A stretch of 64,000 bases of DNA from positions 1,178,001-1,242,000 of the forward strand of contig NZ_CADFDB010000001.1 of NCBI RefSeq assembly GCF_902832845.1, read 5' to 3'. Under the pieces are notes generated by a model, which saw only the letters and a program-made list of their open reading frames with translations, had not been told where the DNA came from and made no database searches. Position numbers and translations under genes: made by a program. Position 1 is the stretch's first letter. Each line of letters starts with the position of its first letter. This DNA comes from Burkholderia metallica (lineage in GTDB: Bacteria; Pseudomonadota; Gammaproteobacteria; Burkholderiales; Burkholderiaceae). Of the stretch, positions 1 to 8,745 are shown one piece after another.

Positions 1-960
1 CGAGAAGTCAGCGTCCGGCAGGATCTTTCGAGCCTGCGTGCGCTGGTCGGGCATCTTCGCGACTGCAAGCCGACCGCGATTCATCTGCATTCGTCGAAAG
101 CCGGCGTGCTGGGACGCGTCGCCGCGAGGATCGCCGCCCCGAATGCAACGGTCTTCTACTCGCCGCACGGGCTTGCGTTCCTGCGCCGCGACATCTCGCG
201 CATGAAGCAGGCCGCCTACCTGAACTTCGAACGAATCGCGGCACGCATCGGCGGAACCATCGTCGCTTGTTCGAGCAGCGAGCTGGGCGAGATCAAGAAC
301 AATGTCCGGGCGAAATCGGCGGTCCTGGTGGAAAACGGCGTCGATGTCGCCGAGATCCTGCCCCGTCGATCGCGGGATGACGGCAAGATCGTCGTCGGCA
401 TGAGCGGCCGCGCGTCGTTCCAGAAGAACCACCAGGCATTCGTCGAACTGGCCGCCCGGCTGCGGCGCGCCGACGTCGACTTCCTGTGGATCGGCGGCGA
501 CGCGACCGAGATTGCGGATCCCCATTTGAGCGAGGCCGTCATCTGCAGCGGCTGGGTGACGCGCGCCCGTGCGCTGGCGCTCACGTCGGGACTGGACATC
601 TACGTCCAGACGTCTCGCTGGGAAGGCATGCCGGTCGCGTTGATCGAAGCGCAGGTTGCCGGCATCCCGGCCGTGGTGACGGACGTCGTCGGCAATCGCG
701 ACGTGGTCATTCATGGCGTAACCGGCTATGTCGCGTCAAGCATCGACGAGATGGCCGCGTATCTGACTGCGTTGCGTGAAGACCGGCAGCTTCGCGAAAC
801 CATGGGAGCGGCCGCGCGGGCGCGGGCGGTTCAACGATTTTCGATGAACGCGGTCTTCCGGCAATGGCACACCCTTTACGGACTGGACACCGCAGATGCC
901 CGTGCGGGCGCCCGCGGCTTCGAGCCGGTTGCACTGGATCACGTCAAAGCCCGGCCCTGA
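1..960 (+). CDS. Glycosyltransferase family 4 (5' end outside window)
   Basis: This is a GT-B-fold glycosyltransferase, expected to add one sugar from a nucleotide-sugar donor to the lipid-linked EPS repeat unit at the inner face of the cytoplasmic membrane. The frame is open from base 1, and residues before the first ATG (106) already read as family sequence (HLHSSKAGVLGR), so the gene starts upstream of the window. The C-terminal half carries the GT4 donor-binding signature EGMPVALIE (EX7E) near bases 620-650. It is followed after 12 bp by a second glycosyltransferase on the same strand, which implies co-transcription. Donor and acceptor sugars cannot be read from the sequence. Confidence 0.88.
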   Translation, partial: REVSVRQDLSSLRALVGHLRDCKPTAIHLHSSKAGVLGRVAARIAAPNATVFYSPHGLAFLRRDISRMKQAAYLNFERIAARIGGTIVACSSSELGEIKNNVRAKSAVLVENGVDVAEILPRRSRDDGKIVVGMSGRASFQKNHQAFVELAARLRRADVDFLWIGGDATEIADPHLSEAVICSGWVTRARALALTSGLDIYVQTSRWEGMPVALIEAQVAGIPAVVTDVVGNRDVVIHGVTGYVASSIDEMAAYLTALREDRQLRETMGAAARARAVQRFSMNAVFRQWHTLYGLDTADARAGARGFEPVALDHVKARP

Positions 961-972
961 GTTCGATATTCA

Positions 973-2061
973 ATGACTGACATGATCGCTTTCAAAAAAC
1001 CGAAACAGCTCGTGTACAACGGCCGATTCACCACGCAGAAGACGACCGGCGTGCAACGCGTCGCACGTGAGCTGATCGCCGCACTGATCGAGTTTCAGCC
1101 GCAGGACCCGGTAACCGTGCTCGTGCCGCCGCAGCCCGCCGTAGCGGTAAGCGGCGCACGGACCGTCAAGGTCGGCTTTTACAAGGGCGTCGTCTGGGAA
1201 CAACTGGTGCTTCCCTTTTTCGCCCGCCCCGGCCGCCTCGTCAATCTCGGCAACTCGGCGTCCATTTTCATCCGCAACCAGATCATCTACATGCACGACG
1301 CGGCCGTATTCGATACGCCCGCCCACTTTTCCCGGTCGTTTCGGGTGTGGTACCGGATCATGTTCTGGATCCTGGCGCGCACCTCCGCGCGCGTGCTGAC
1401 CAATTCCAGCTTTTCACGCGAACGTCTCGCCTACCACTGCGGCATTTCCACCGAGAAAATCAGTGTCGTTCCGCTCGGTGCGGATCATCTCGACGCACTG
1501 GCGCCCGACACGAGCGTACTCGACGCGCATTCGCTGACGCCGAACCGGTTCGTGCTCGCGGTCAGCAGCATGAATCCCACCAAGAACTTCGGCCGGCTCA
1601 TCGCGGCATTCCGGCAGCTCAACGATCCGTCGGTCGACCTCGTCATCGTCGGCATGAGGAACACGGCCGTGTTCGGAAACCAGGACCATGCCCCGGTGGA
1701 GGAGCCGAACGTCAAGTACGTCGGCTATATCAGCGACGAACAGTTGAAGGCGCTGTATCAGCATGCGGCATGCTTTCTCTATCCGTCGATTTACGAGGGG
1801 TTCGGCATCCCGCCTCTCGAGGCGATGCGCTACGGTTGCCCGACGATCGTCGGAAAATCCGCAGCGCTGCCGGAAGTCTGCGCCGAGGCGACGCTGTATT
1901 GCGATCCGTATTCGCAGGACGACATCGCGGAAAAATTGCGGCATCTGCTGGATTCGGCCGAGCTCAGGGACGAGCTCAGACGAAAGGGGCGCGCTCACGC
2001 GGCACAATATTGCTGGAGCAGAAGCGCAAGAATGATGACGGAGATATTCGACACGCTGTAG
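973..2061 (+). CDS. Glycosyltransferase family 4, mannosyltransferase-like
   Basis: A 362-residue GT4-type enzyme of normal family length. The N-terminal domain has the opening seen in WbaZ/mannosyltransferase-like proteins (residues 12-30, TTGVQRVARELI). The C-terminal donor domain has the EX7E motif EGFGIPPLE, with glutamates at residues 275 and 283, followed by a glycine-rich strand. It lies 12 bp after the preceding glycosyltransferase and is the last gene on this strand before a convergent EPS operon. An internal ATG at 982 is an alternative start. The expected role is sugar addition during EPS repeat-unit assembly; mannose as donor is an inference from overall resemblance only. Confidence 0.88.
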   Translation: MTDMIAFKKPKQLVYNGRFTTQKTTGVQRVARELIAALIEFQPQDPVTVLVPPQPAVAVSGARTVKVGFYKGVVWEQLVLPFFARPGRLVNLGNSASIFIRNQIIYMHDAAVFDTPAHFSRSFRVWYRIMFWILARTSARVLTNSSFSRERLAYHCGISTEKISVVPLGADHLDALAPDTSVLDAHSLTPNRFVLAVSSMNPTKNFGRLIAAFRQLNDPSVDLVIVGMRNTAVFGNQDHAPVEEPNVKYVGYISDEQLKALYQHAACFLYPSIYEGFGIPPLEAMRYGCPTIVGKSAALPEVCAEATLYCDPYSQDDIAEKLRHLLDSAELRDELRRKGRAHAAQYCWSRSARMMTEIFDTL

Positions 2062-2462
2062 CCGCAGGCAATCGGCACGGGCCGTCGCCCGGACGCAATC
2101 AATACCGGCAACAAAACGCGAGTCGGCATGTTCCGCCGCACTCGCCTCCCTCCGTGATCGCAATCCACCCGCGCGCTGCCGTTCGACGTCGGAATCATCG
2201 CGACGATCGGGGCGGCGCCGTCATATCGTCCCCGCCATGCTTTCCCGGGGATACGCGGCACGACGACCCTCCCGCGTCGAAATACGTCCGTTCACGACCT
2301 GCCCGGATTCGCGATGCAAGATGCGCGAATGCGCACAGGGCTCAGGCGGGTCGCTCGACCGACGACCGCGAATGAAGTATCCGACTGGAGTCGATGCCGG
2401 CGATCGCGGCGATGGCCGCCGGATCATGCGAACGGCCCTTTCGGGCTCCGCAGCGAATCGCG
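2062..2462. other. Convergent intergenic region, no gene recognised
   Basis: About 400 bp separate the stop of the second glycosyltransferase (+) from the stop of the flippase gene (-). Short open frames run through it on both strands, but none shows family-like sequence or a ribosome-binding site. No hairpin followed by a T-run was found, so termination of the two converging transcripts is not explained by an obvious intrinsic terminator. Confidence 0.6.
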
Positions 2463-3716
2463 CTACCGCGACCTCGCCGGCATCTTGATCAGCCCGACCC
2501 GTTCACGACAGATCACGTACACCAGCGCGGCCGCCACGGCCGTCTCGACCAGCAATACCGCGATGGCCGCGCCACGCGCCGCAAACAGCGACGCGAGCGG
2601 CGGCAGTATCGTCACGTTCAGCAAGCCGGACGAGATCAGGATCGTACTGAAAATGCGTTTCATGCCGAGCGGCAGCATCGTCTGAACACCAAAGAGATCC
2701 GTCATGCATGCCATGAACGGCACCAGTGCAAGACAACGCAACACGCCGACCGTCGGCTCGAACGAGCTTCCGTACAGGATCCGGACCGCGAGCGGCGCGA
2801 ACTCGTAGATCGCGACCGACATGGCCAGCACCAGCGCACCCTGCGCGACGATCAGCTTGCGCAGGAACGCGAATGCCTCGTCACGCGCGTTGTGCATCAG
2901 ATAGGTGACATGCGGATACGTGGTGGCCCGCAGCGGCTGCAACATGCCGACCGCGGCGCGGATCAGCTTGTCGCCCGCCGCAAAATAGCCTGCGGCGACG
3001 TTACCGGACACGATGCTCAGCAGCACGGTATTGGTCGACGCGTAGAACGAGATCGACGTCGACGCGAGAAAGACCTGCGTGCCGCCTTTCACCGCGTCGA
3101 CGATATCGGCGAACCGCACACGCACGCGCGAGATCTCGCGCCCCAGGAACAGATAAGCGAGCAACGTTATTCCGCAGAGCAACGGCACGGCCGCGTTGAT
3201 GGCCACCGCATGCAGGATGTCGTCCGGTGAATGAACCCACAGGAAGAAGGCGGCGACGCTGAGTGCGCGATACCCGACCACCGTCATGCTGAACACGCTC
3301 AGCTTCTGAATGCCCTGAAAGTACCAGCCCGGCGTGAGCGCGGCACCGATTACCATCCCGAATTCGATCAGCAACGCCGTGCGCTCGGCTTCGAAGTACG
3401 GAATCAGCGACGTCATCGCAACGAGCACGACGAAGCCCGCGACGGAGATCAGCCACTGTGCGCTGATCGTCGTCCAGAAGATTCTCGACCGCTCGACCTT
3501 GTCGCTTGCGAGCGCGACACGCGGTGTTGCCGTCAGGTCGAAGCTGTAATTCACCAGATTGATGAAGTACGTGGTGACGGCGAGCACGAACGACAGCCTG
3601 CCGTACTGGAGCGGGCCGAGTACACGCGTCAGCAGCGGCAACGTCACGAGCGGCACGACGTACGTCGAGATCTGCAACGCGAACAACATGGCGAAGTTTT
3701 TTCGAACAGCAGTCAT
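2463..3716 (-). CDS. Wzx-type polysaccharide flippase (MOP superfamily)
   Basis: A multi-pass membrane protein of about 417 residues, expected to flip undecaprenyl-linked EPS repeat units across the inner membrane. The opening (NFAMLFALQISTYVVPLVTL, then LLTRVLGP) is typical of polysaccharide biosynthesis/flippase proteins, and hydrophobic segments recur throughout. The open frame extends to 3824, but the start at 3716 is chosen because AGAAGG lies about 5 nt upstream and because the extra 36 N-terminal residues are arginine-rich and unlike the family. It is the last gene of the six-gene EPS operon, 38 bp after the upstream glycosyltransferase gene. Confidence 0.87.
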   Translation of the reverse strand: MTAVRKNFAMLFALQISTYVVPLVTLPLLTRVLGPLQYGRLSFVLAVTTYFINLVNYSFDLTATPRVALASDKVERSRIFWTTISAQWLISVAGFVVLVAMTSLIPYFEAERTALLIEFGMVIGAALTPGWYFQGIQKLSVFSMTVVGYRALSVAAFFLWVHSPDDILHAVAINAAVPLLCGITLLAYLFLGREISRVRVRFADIVDAVKGGTQVFLASTSISFYASTNTVLLSIVSGNVAAGYFAAGDKLIRAAVGMLQPLRATTYPHVTYLMHNARDEAFAFLRKLIVAQGALVLAMSVAIYEFAPLAVRILYGSSFEPTVGVLRCLALVPFMACMTDLFGVQTMLPLGMKRIFSTILISSGLLNVTILPPLASLFAARGAAIAVLLVETAVAAALVYVICRERVGLIKMPARSR

Positions 3717-3754
3717 CGTGCCTTCTGGGCTGAAAATGGGCGGTGCATCGACCG

Positions 3755-4945
3755 TCAACGCGCCGGCGCGCGCGATACGTGTTCGTCGATGCCGAGTGCG
3801 GCGTACAGCGACGACGCGTAACAATCGACCGTGTAGCGCGACCAGTCGTAGCGACGATTTTCGTCGCCGAGGTGCGCGCGTAGCGCGCCGATCGCGCGTG
3901 AGAAATCGTCGGCGCTATTTCGATAGAGGATCTTGTTACCGATCTCGTCGCCGAACGTCGACAGGCTTCCGATGTCGTTCACCAGCACCGGCAGGCCGAG
4001 TACCGCGGCCTCGACGATCACGAGGGGCGCGTTTTCCACCCAGACCGACGGGAGAACAAGCGCATCGTGCGTCGGCAGTTCGGCGAACAGCGCAGCATGG
4101 TCGAGACGGCCGGCGAACCGCAGCCTACCGGTTTCGACGAGGTCGGCATGGCGCTTCTCGAGCCCGCCCCGCTCCGACCCTTCGCCGTACACGGTAAGCG
4201 ATCCGATCGCATCGCCGGCGGATTCTGCCATGAGCGCGAGAAACTCGGCCAGCCCCTTGTCCGCTTCGATGCGACCAACGAACGCAAGATCCAGCCGAGC
4301 GCCCCGCGCAAGCTTCGGCGCGCGCGAAATCAGCGATGAATCGATCGGATTCGACAGAAGCGTGGCGCGCGTGCGCCCGAATCGCGCGATCAGGTCACGC
4401 ATGAACGGGCTCGGGCACAGGATCTCGTCGAACAGGCCGAGCGGGTCGAAAAGCGCATTGACCACGTGCCAATGCACCTTCTTCACGACGTCGTGGAGAA
4501 TGCCGCGCGGGCTGGCGATCGGGATCAAGCGTCGGCCGCCATGCAACCGGTCGAGCGCCAGCGGCTGCCCGCGTCCTCTCGAATAGACTTGCAGGCTCGG
4601 GTTGTGAAACACCAGGTGGTAGTCGTGCGCGGTGATGTACAGACCGCACCCCGAGCGCCGCTTGTAGCGGGCAAGCACGGGCAAAATCGCGCTCGACAGC
4701 AGGTTGTGGTAGTTGTGGACCAGAATGCGCTGCGGGCGAAACCGGTCGAGCAGCGCGACGAGCGCACGTGCGGTAGAAGGCGACCACGCGCGTGCGCGCC
4801 GAATGTTCTCGACGCCGCCGAGCGCATGCTCGTCGAACGTTTCGACCGTCACGTCGTTGCGTGCGCGCAGCACGTCGACGGACATTCGGTACACCTCCTC
4901 CGCCCCTCCCCGACGAACGAAGTCGTTGATGACCAGCACGCGCAT
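3755..4945 (-). CDS. Glycosyltransferase family 4
   Basis: A GT4-type glycosyltransferase of 396 residues. The N-terminus MRVLVINDFVRRGGAEEVY is the classic glycine-rich acceptor-domain opening. The donor domain carries ENAPLVIVE, the EX7E signature, about 90 residues from the C-terminus. The start at 4945 is preferred over the ATG at 4963 because GAGG lies upstream of it and because family proteins begin at this MRVL position. It sits between the alpha/beta hydrolase and flippase genes and should add a sugar to the EPS repeat unit. The gap of 380 bp to the hydrolase gene could hold an internal promoter. Confidence 0.87.
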   Translation of the reverse strand: MRVLVINDFVRRGGAEEVYRMSVDVLRARNDVTVETFDEHALGGVENIRRARAWSPSTARALVALLDRFRPQRILVHNYHNLLSSAILPVLARYKRRSGCGLYITAHDYHLVFHNPSLQVYSRGRGQPLALDRLHGGRRLIPIASPRGILHDVVKKVHWHVVNALFDPLGLFDEILCPSPFMRDLIARFGRTRATLLSNPIDSSLISRAPKLARGARLDLAFVGRIEADKGLAEFLALMAESAGDAIGSLTVYGEGSERGGLEKRHADLVETGRLRFAGRLDHAALFAELPTHDALVLPSVWVENAPLVIVEAAVLGLPVLVNDIGSLSTFGDEIGNKILYRNSADDFSRAIGALRAHLGDENRRYDWSRYTVDCYASSLYAALGIDEHVSRAPAR

Positions 4946-5325
4946 CACGACGAACCTCGGCATGGTCGATACCGTAAGCCCGGCGCGTTATCACCGTACT
5001 CGCGTCGCGGCGCAATCTGCGCGAGGCTGCGGGCCGTTTGCATACGGTAAAATTTGCACCGCTCCCGGCGTTCGTGGCAATTTCGTTTCATCTGCAATCC
5101 TGAGCGGAGTCACGGCGCCGCGCACGACTGACAGGCGGCATCCGTGAAACACGATGCCGCTACGATAGCGTGCCGGGAACGCCGACTCTGTTCGCATGGT
5201 CACTTAGAACCGGTTTCACGAAACCGGCCCGACGCGCCGCCGAACGTTCCCGCACCATATGAAACGCTTGCCGCGATGGCGGCAGCCGCACAGCGCCGCC
5301 CCGCCCGCAACGATACCGGTGCGAC
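4946..5325. other. Intra-operon gap between hydrolase and glycosyltransferase genes
   Basis: 380 bp without a recognisable gene. It contains one clear inverted repeat at 5210-5227 (listed separately). Frames crossing it lack ribosome-binding sites and family resemblance. The unusual length within an otherwise compact operon suggests processing, attenuation or an internal promoter for the last two genes. Confidence 0.5.
5210..5227 (-). terminator. Inverted repeat, possible attenuator or terminator
   Basis: CCGGTTT and AAACCGG arms (7 bp) enclose a CACG loop, about 100 bp past the hydrolase stop on the minus strand. There is no T-run after the stem, so a partial terminator or mRNA-stabilising hairpin is more likely than full termination. 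Confidence 0.35.
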
Positions 5326-7137
5326 CTAGAGCGTCGACTCGGTGCGCCGCTTGCGCGCATGCGATGCGGTCGCGCGTTTCGTTTTCCGGGGCGGCGCAAG
5401 CTCCGCGGGCGCTCGCCAATCGACAAGCAGTTCCGCACACCGGTCGATCACGTATTGCGCGGCGGCACTGCCGTACAGCGAATGATCGACGACTTCCTGC
5501 ACGTCGACCGATACGTTCGGGAAGCGTGAAAACGCGTGCGATGCGGGGCCGAAATGCCGGACCAGTGTGTCGACACCCGGGTCGAACGTTCCATAGACGA
5601 GATGCGTGCGGATACCGCGCGCCGACATGTCGCGCAGCAATCCGCGCGGCGTATCCTTGCCCGGGCCTCGCCCGACCCGTTCCGCGACTCGCATGACCGG
5701 CACCGACATGAAATCCGCCAGGTAGCGCAACAGCCCGCGCAGTACCGGGCGCAGATCGCGACGGCCGCGCAGCAAGCGGCGCCACTTTCCCGTACTGCGC
5801 AGCGATGCAAGATAGCCTCGCATCGAATTCGTCTGATTCTTGATCACGTTCGCGAGCGTCTCTCCGCGCGGCCATACGAACACAGGAAGATTGACCGCGA
5901 TCACGCCGGCAAATGGCCCGTTCGACGCTGCATGAAGCGACGTGTACGCACCGGAGCAAATCCCGAATGCGACGACCTTGTGATGCCCGCCGTCTTTCAG
6001 CCAGTTTGCGGCGGCCACCATGTCGGCGATCATCTGATCCGAATACGGGATGTCCCATTGATTGTCACGCGCGTGCTCGTCGCTGTCGCCGATTCCGCTC
6101 GAATCGATGCGCAGGCTGCAGATTCCCTGCGCGGCAAGCGACCGGGCGAGTCGAACCGCGAGGCGCCCGTCCGCGATGCGTGGATTGGCGGCCGTATTCG
6201 TTATCAGGAGGGTTGGCGCGCCGGCGTGCATGATGTCGTCGGTCGGCTCGCACAGCACCCCGACCAGCTGTTGCGGCCCCACGCGCACGACGCGTTCGAC
6301 GCTCCCTTTGCCCGTCAGCACGATGTCTTGGTCGGGACGGTGTGCGCACGCCTGAACGATCGAATCAGGTGCGTCGTCGATCCAGCCCGCAATCGCGTCA
6401 GGTAAACCCTCCGGCAGCCGCGACCAGAGCGGCTCTCGCATGGCGACTGCCCAGTCGGCACATGCATGGACACTTGCCGCGACACCCCGTGCCTGCAACG
6501 CGTCCGACAGGGCCGTGCCGTCGCCGTACGGTGCGTCGACGAGCAGCGCGCGTGCCGGTAATGTGCGCAGTTGACCCGCCGTCTGGCGCAGGTCGATACG
6601 CCGAAGCGCCTCGACCAGATCGTCGGGATACGTGTGGCCGAGGATGTTGAGCGGTTTCTCGTCGCGAACCGCGAGTTTCGCGGCCGGTGGCGCGTTGTCG
6701 AGCCAGTGCTGCGCGACGACGGAGAGCTCGCGCAGGTAGCTGCGACCGCGTACGACGGGCGCAACCGCGACGAACCGCGTGAGCTCGGGGATGCCGTCCG
6801 CGGCGAGGAGCGCGACGGCCGCGCCGGCACGGACGCCCACGAGCGTCAGATCGCTCAGCGTACCGCGCGCGCGCAGCACCTGCACCGCGGAGCGAACGCT
6901 CGCGAGCATCTGGTCGAAGCGGCCAGGGTCGCGTTCGTCGCCAAGCGAATCGCCACTCGCCGGATAATGAAATCGCAGCACCGGGAAACCGCGGTCCGCA
7001 AGATGCTCGGCGAGTGAACGCACGAGTTTGTGAAGCCACAGTGCTTCGTGACCGAGCGGCTCGCAAATGACGATGCCGTGTGTTCGAGTGCCCTCGTGAA
7101 GCCAGCCGACGCATCCATCAAACTGGACAGGTGTCAT
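5326..7137 (-). CDS. Tandem (two-domain) alpha/beta hydrolase of the EPS operon
   Basis: 603 residues containing two alpha/beta-hydrolase-like halves. The first half has the HYPASGDSLGD loop (58-67) and a nucleophile-elbow-like GVRAGA (101-106) in which arginine 103 replaces the nucleophile. The second half repeats the pattern with SSGIGDSDE (347-354) and a GICSGA elbow (392-397) with cysteine 394. An acidic residue in GTFDPG (Asp519) and His552 in VVDHSLYG complete a plausible Cys-Asp-His triad. The tail is lysine/arginine-rich. AAGGA sits about 9 nt before the ATG. It resembles the hydrolases that accompany exosortase/EPS loci; the substrate is unknown. Removal or transfer of an acyl group on the polysaccharide is a guess from context. 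Confidence 0.75.
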   Translation of the reverse strand: MTPVQFDGCVGWLHEGTRTHGIVICEPLGHEALWLHKLVRSLAEHLADRGFPVLRFHYPASGDSLGDERDPGRFDQMLASVRSAVQVLRARGTLSDLTLVGVRAGAAVALLAADGIPELTRFVAVAPVVRGRSYLRELSVVAQHWLDNAPPAAKLAVRDEKPLNILGHTYPDDLVEALRRIDLRQTAGQLRTLPARALLVDAPYGDGTALSDALQARGVAASVHACADWAVAMREPLWSRLPEGLPDAIAGWIDDAPDSIVQACAHRPDQDIVLTGKGSVERVVRVGPQQLVGVLCEPTDDIMHAGAPTLLITNTAANPRIADGRLAVRLARSLAAQGICSLRIDSSGIGDSDEHARDNQWDIPYSDQMIADMVAAANWLKDGGHHKVVAFGICSGAYTSLHAASNGPFAGVIAVNLPVFVWPRGETLANVIKNQTNSMRGYLASLRSTGKWRRLLRGRRDLRPVLRGLLRYLADFMSVPVMRVAERVGRGPGKDTPRGLLRDMSARGIRTHLVYGTFDPGVDTLVRHFGPASHAFSRFPNVSVDVQEVVDHSLYGSAAAQYVIDRCAELLVDWRAPAELAPPRKTKRATASHARKRRTESTL

Positions 7138-7446
7138 GGTCTTATCCTTGTTTTAATAAGCGCTAACGAAATACGGTGCAGGGACTTTTCCTCCGTCAGC
7201 CTGCCCTGCCAATCTCTTCCCGGCTCCATTCACCGGGAGGTCATGGCGAAACCCGTGTTCGGTCATGAACAGCGACACCCGATCCGGCTATTGCTATTAC
7301 CGCCGGGGCTCCACGTCCACGACCTGAAATTCTCGGTAGCTGCCGGCATCCACGGGAGAGATCGCACGCTCGTTTCCCGATCTTTCGAAACGTCGGCGTC
7401 TCGCTTTGCCGCCGGTCCGAGTCCCGATCGGACCGATCCGCACGGA
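7138..7446. other. Gap between acyltransferase and hydrolase genes
   Basis: 309 bp within the minus-strand EPS operon. Nothing gene-like beyond short frames was found. The 3' part contains the hydrolase ribosome-binding site (AAGGA). The AT-rich stretch around 7140-7175 could hold an internal promoter, but no convincing -35/-10 pair was identified. Confidence 0.45.
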
Positions 7447-8592
7447 TCAGCCATCCGCCTCGCGAGCGGCTAACACGGTACTGGTCCGACGCGCCGTGAG
7501 CGTACGCGCAAGCTGCACGAACGGCGCTTCGCACAATCGATAACCTGCCCAGGACAATGGAATCAGCGGCACGATCGGTACGATCATGTAGAGACCAAGC
7601 GGCCATCCGGTGATGTGGAAACGCTGACACAACCAGAACATCGCAAACAGCGGGAGACTATGCAGCAGGTAGATCGAATAGCTGATTTCACCAAGCCATG
7701 ACAGCACGCGAATGCGCAGCTTCAGCACGGTCGCCAGTATCGCGAACACCGTGATGCCGATGAAGTAAGCGAGCGAGGTCGGTAAGTGGTCCAGGTTGTC
7801 ATGCCGCCAGTCGCTGAGCGCTCCCATCAGCGCGATACTCGCAATCACCACCGTCACGCAGGCGACTGCCGACCGGTAAGTGATGGCCAGTCGCCCCGGC
7901 CCGCCGCTTCCCGGCCATCGAATGCGCAGCACTTGATTCGGTGTGTCGTATGCCTGACGAAAACAGGCGCCCCAAAACATGATGCCGAGGTGATACGGCA
8001 AGGTTTTGTATTCGCTGGCCATGCCGGCCGGCGCAAGTTTCAGCGCGACGATCATCGCGAACAGCCCGCTCAACCCGACGCTGACGATGCACAACCAGAC
8101 CATCCGGTGAAGTGCGCCCAGCCAGAACAGGATCAGGCACAACCCGTAGAAATACAGCTCCGTCTCCAGCGTCCAGCCATGCGGCAATATCAGGCTTGCT
8201 CCAAATGCGGCAGGGAGCATGGTCACATTGGCAATGACACCGTCGATGTCCATCCTTTTATCGAACAGATACCAGTGAACGAAATATCCCAACGGAAGCG
8301 CCAACCAGTACGCGGGGTAGAGCCGGAAGAATCGCCGAATCAGGAACCGCTTCGTTCCCGCCCCCACCTCGCCGTGCAGGCTGCTCGGAATCAGCATGCC
8401 GCTGATCGCAAAAAACACCACCACGCCGATCCGCCCGAAATTCATCGAGCGCTGCAGCGTGTCTAGCGCATGTTGGGAGCCCGCAATCGGCGCAAATCGC
8501 TCGGCGTAGTGCGTCCATATGACGAGGATCACCGCAACGGCGCGCATCGCATCGACATGGTGAAAACGCCTCGAATCATTCGATTGGGACAT
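7447..8592 (-). CDS. Acyltransferase 3 family membrane protein
   Basis: A multi-span acyltransferase-3 protein of about 381 residues, expected to O-acetylate or otherwise acylate EPS sugars. The family opening is clear: HHVDAMRAVAVILVIWTHY near the N-terminus, then FFAISGMLIPSS and RRFFRLYPAYWLAL, followed by roughly ten hydrophobic segments. The frame extends to an ATG at 8637. The start at 8592 (MSQSNDSRRF) is preferred because the acyltransferase domain then begins about 10 residues in; neither ATG has a good ribosome-binding site. It lies between the polymerase and tandem hydrolase genes, consistent with decoration of the repeat unit. Confidence 0.87.
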   Translation of the reverse strand: MSQSNDSRRFHHVDAMRAVAVILVIWTHYAERFAPIAGSQHALDTLQRSMNFGRIGVVVFFAISGMLIPSSLHGEVGAGTKRFLIRRFFRLYPAYWLALPLGYFVHWYLFDKRMDIDGVIANVTMLPAAFGASLILPHGWTLETELYFYGLCLILFWLGALHRMVWLCIVSVGLSGLFAMIVALKLAPAGMASEYKTLPYHLGIMFWGACFRQAYDTPNQVLRIRWPGSGGPGRLAITYRSAVACVTVVIASIALMGALSDWRHDNLDHLPTSLAYFIGITVFAILATVLKLRIRVLSWLGEISYSIYLLHSLPLFAMFWLCQRFHITGWPLGLYMIVPIVPLIPLSWAGYRLCEAPFVQLARTLTARRTSTVLAAREADG

Positions 8593-8745
8593 GACTGAAA
8601 GGGTAAAAAACCGAAATGTTTCGTCGCGACTCGCCATCGTTGCGATCGAAGTCGAATCCAGCGCTTTCCCGACGATCGCGAGGTGGCACCCACGCGCGAT
8701 GCATTCGCTGGAGCGGCTCCTGTCATCGGGATCGCATCGTCTGCG

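Noticed and set aside
2237-2488. Short + frames in the glycosyltransferase/flippase gap
   Set aside because: Arginine-rich, without a ribosome-binding site or family resemblance; typical of random frames in this composition.
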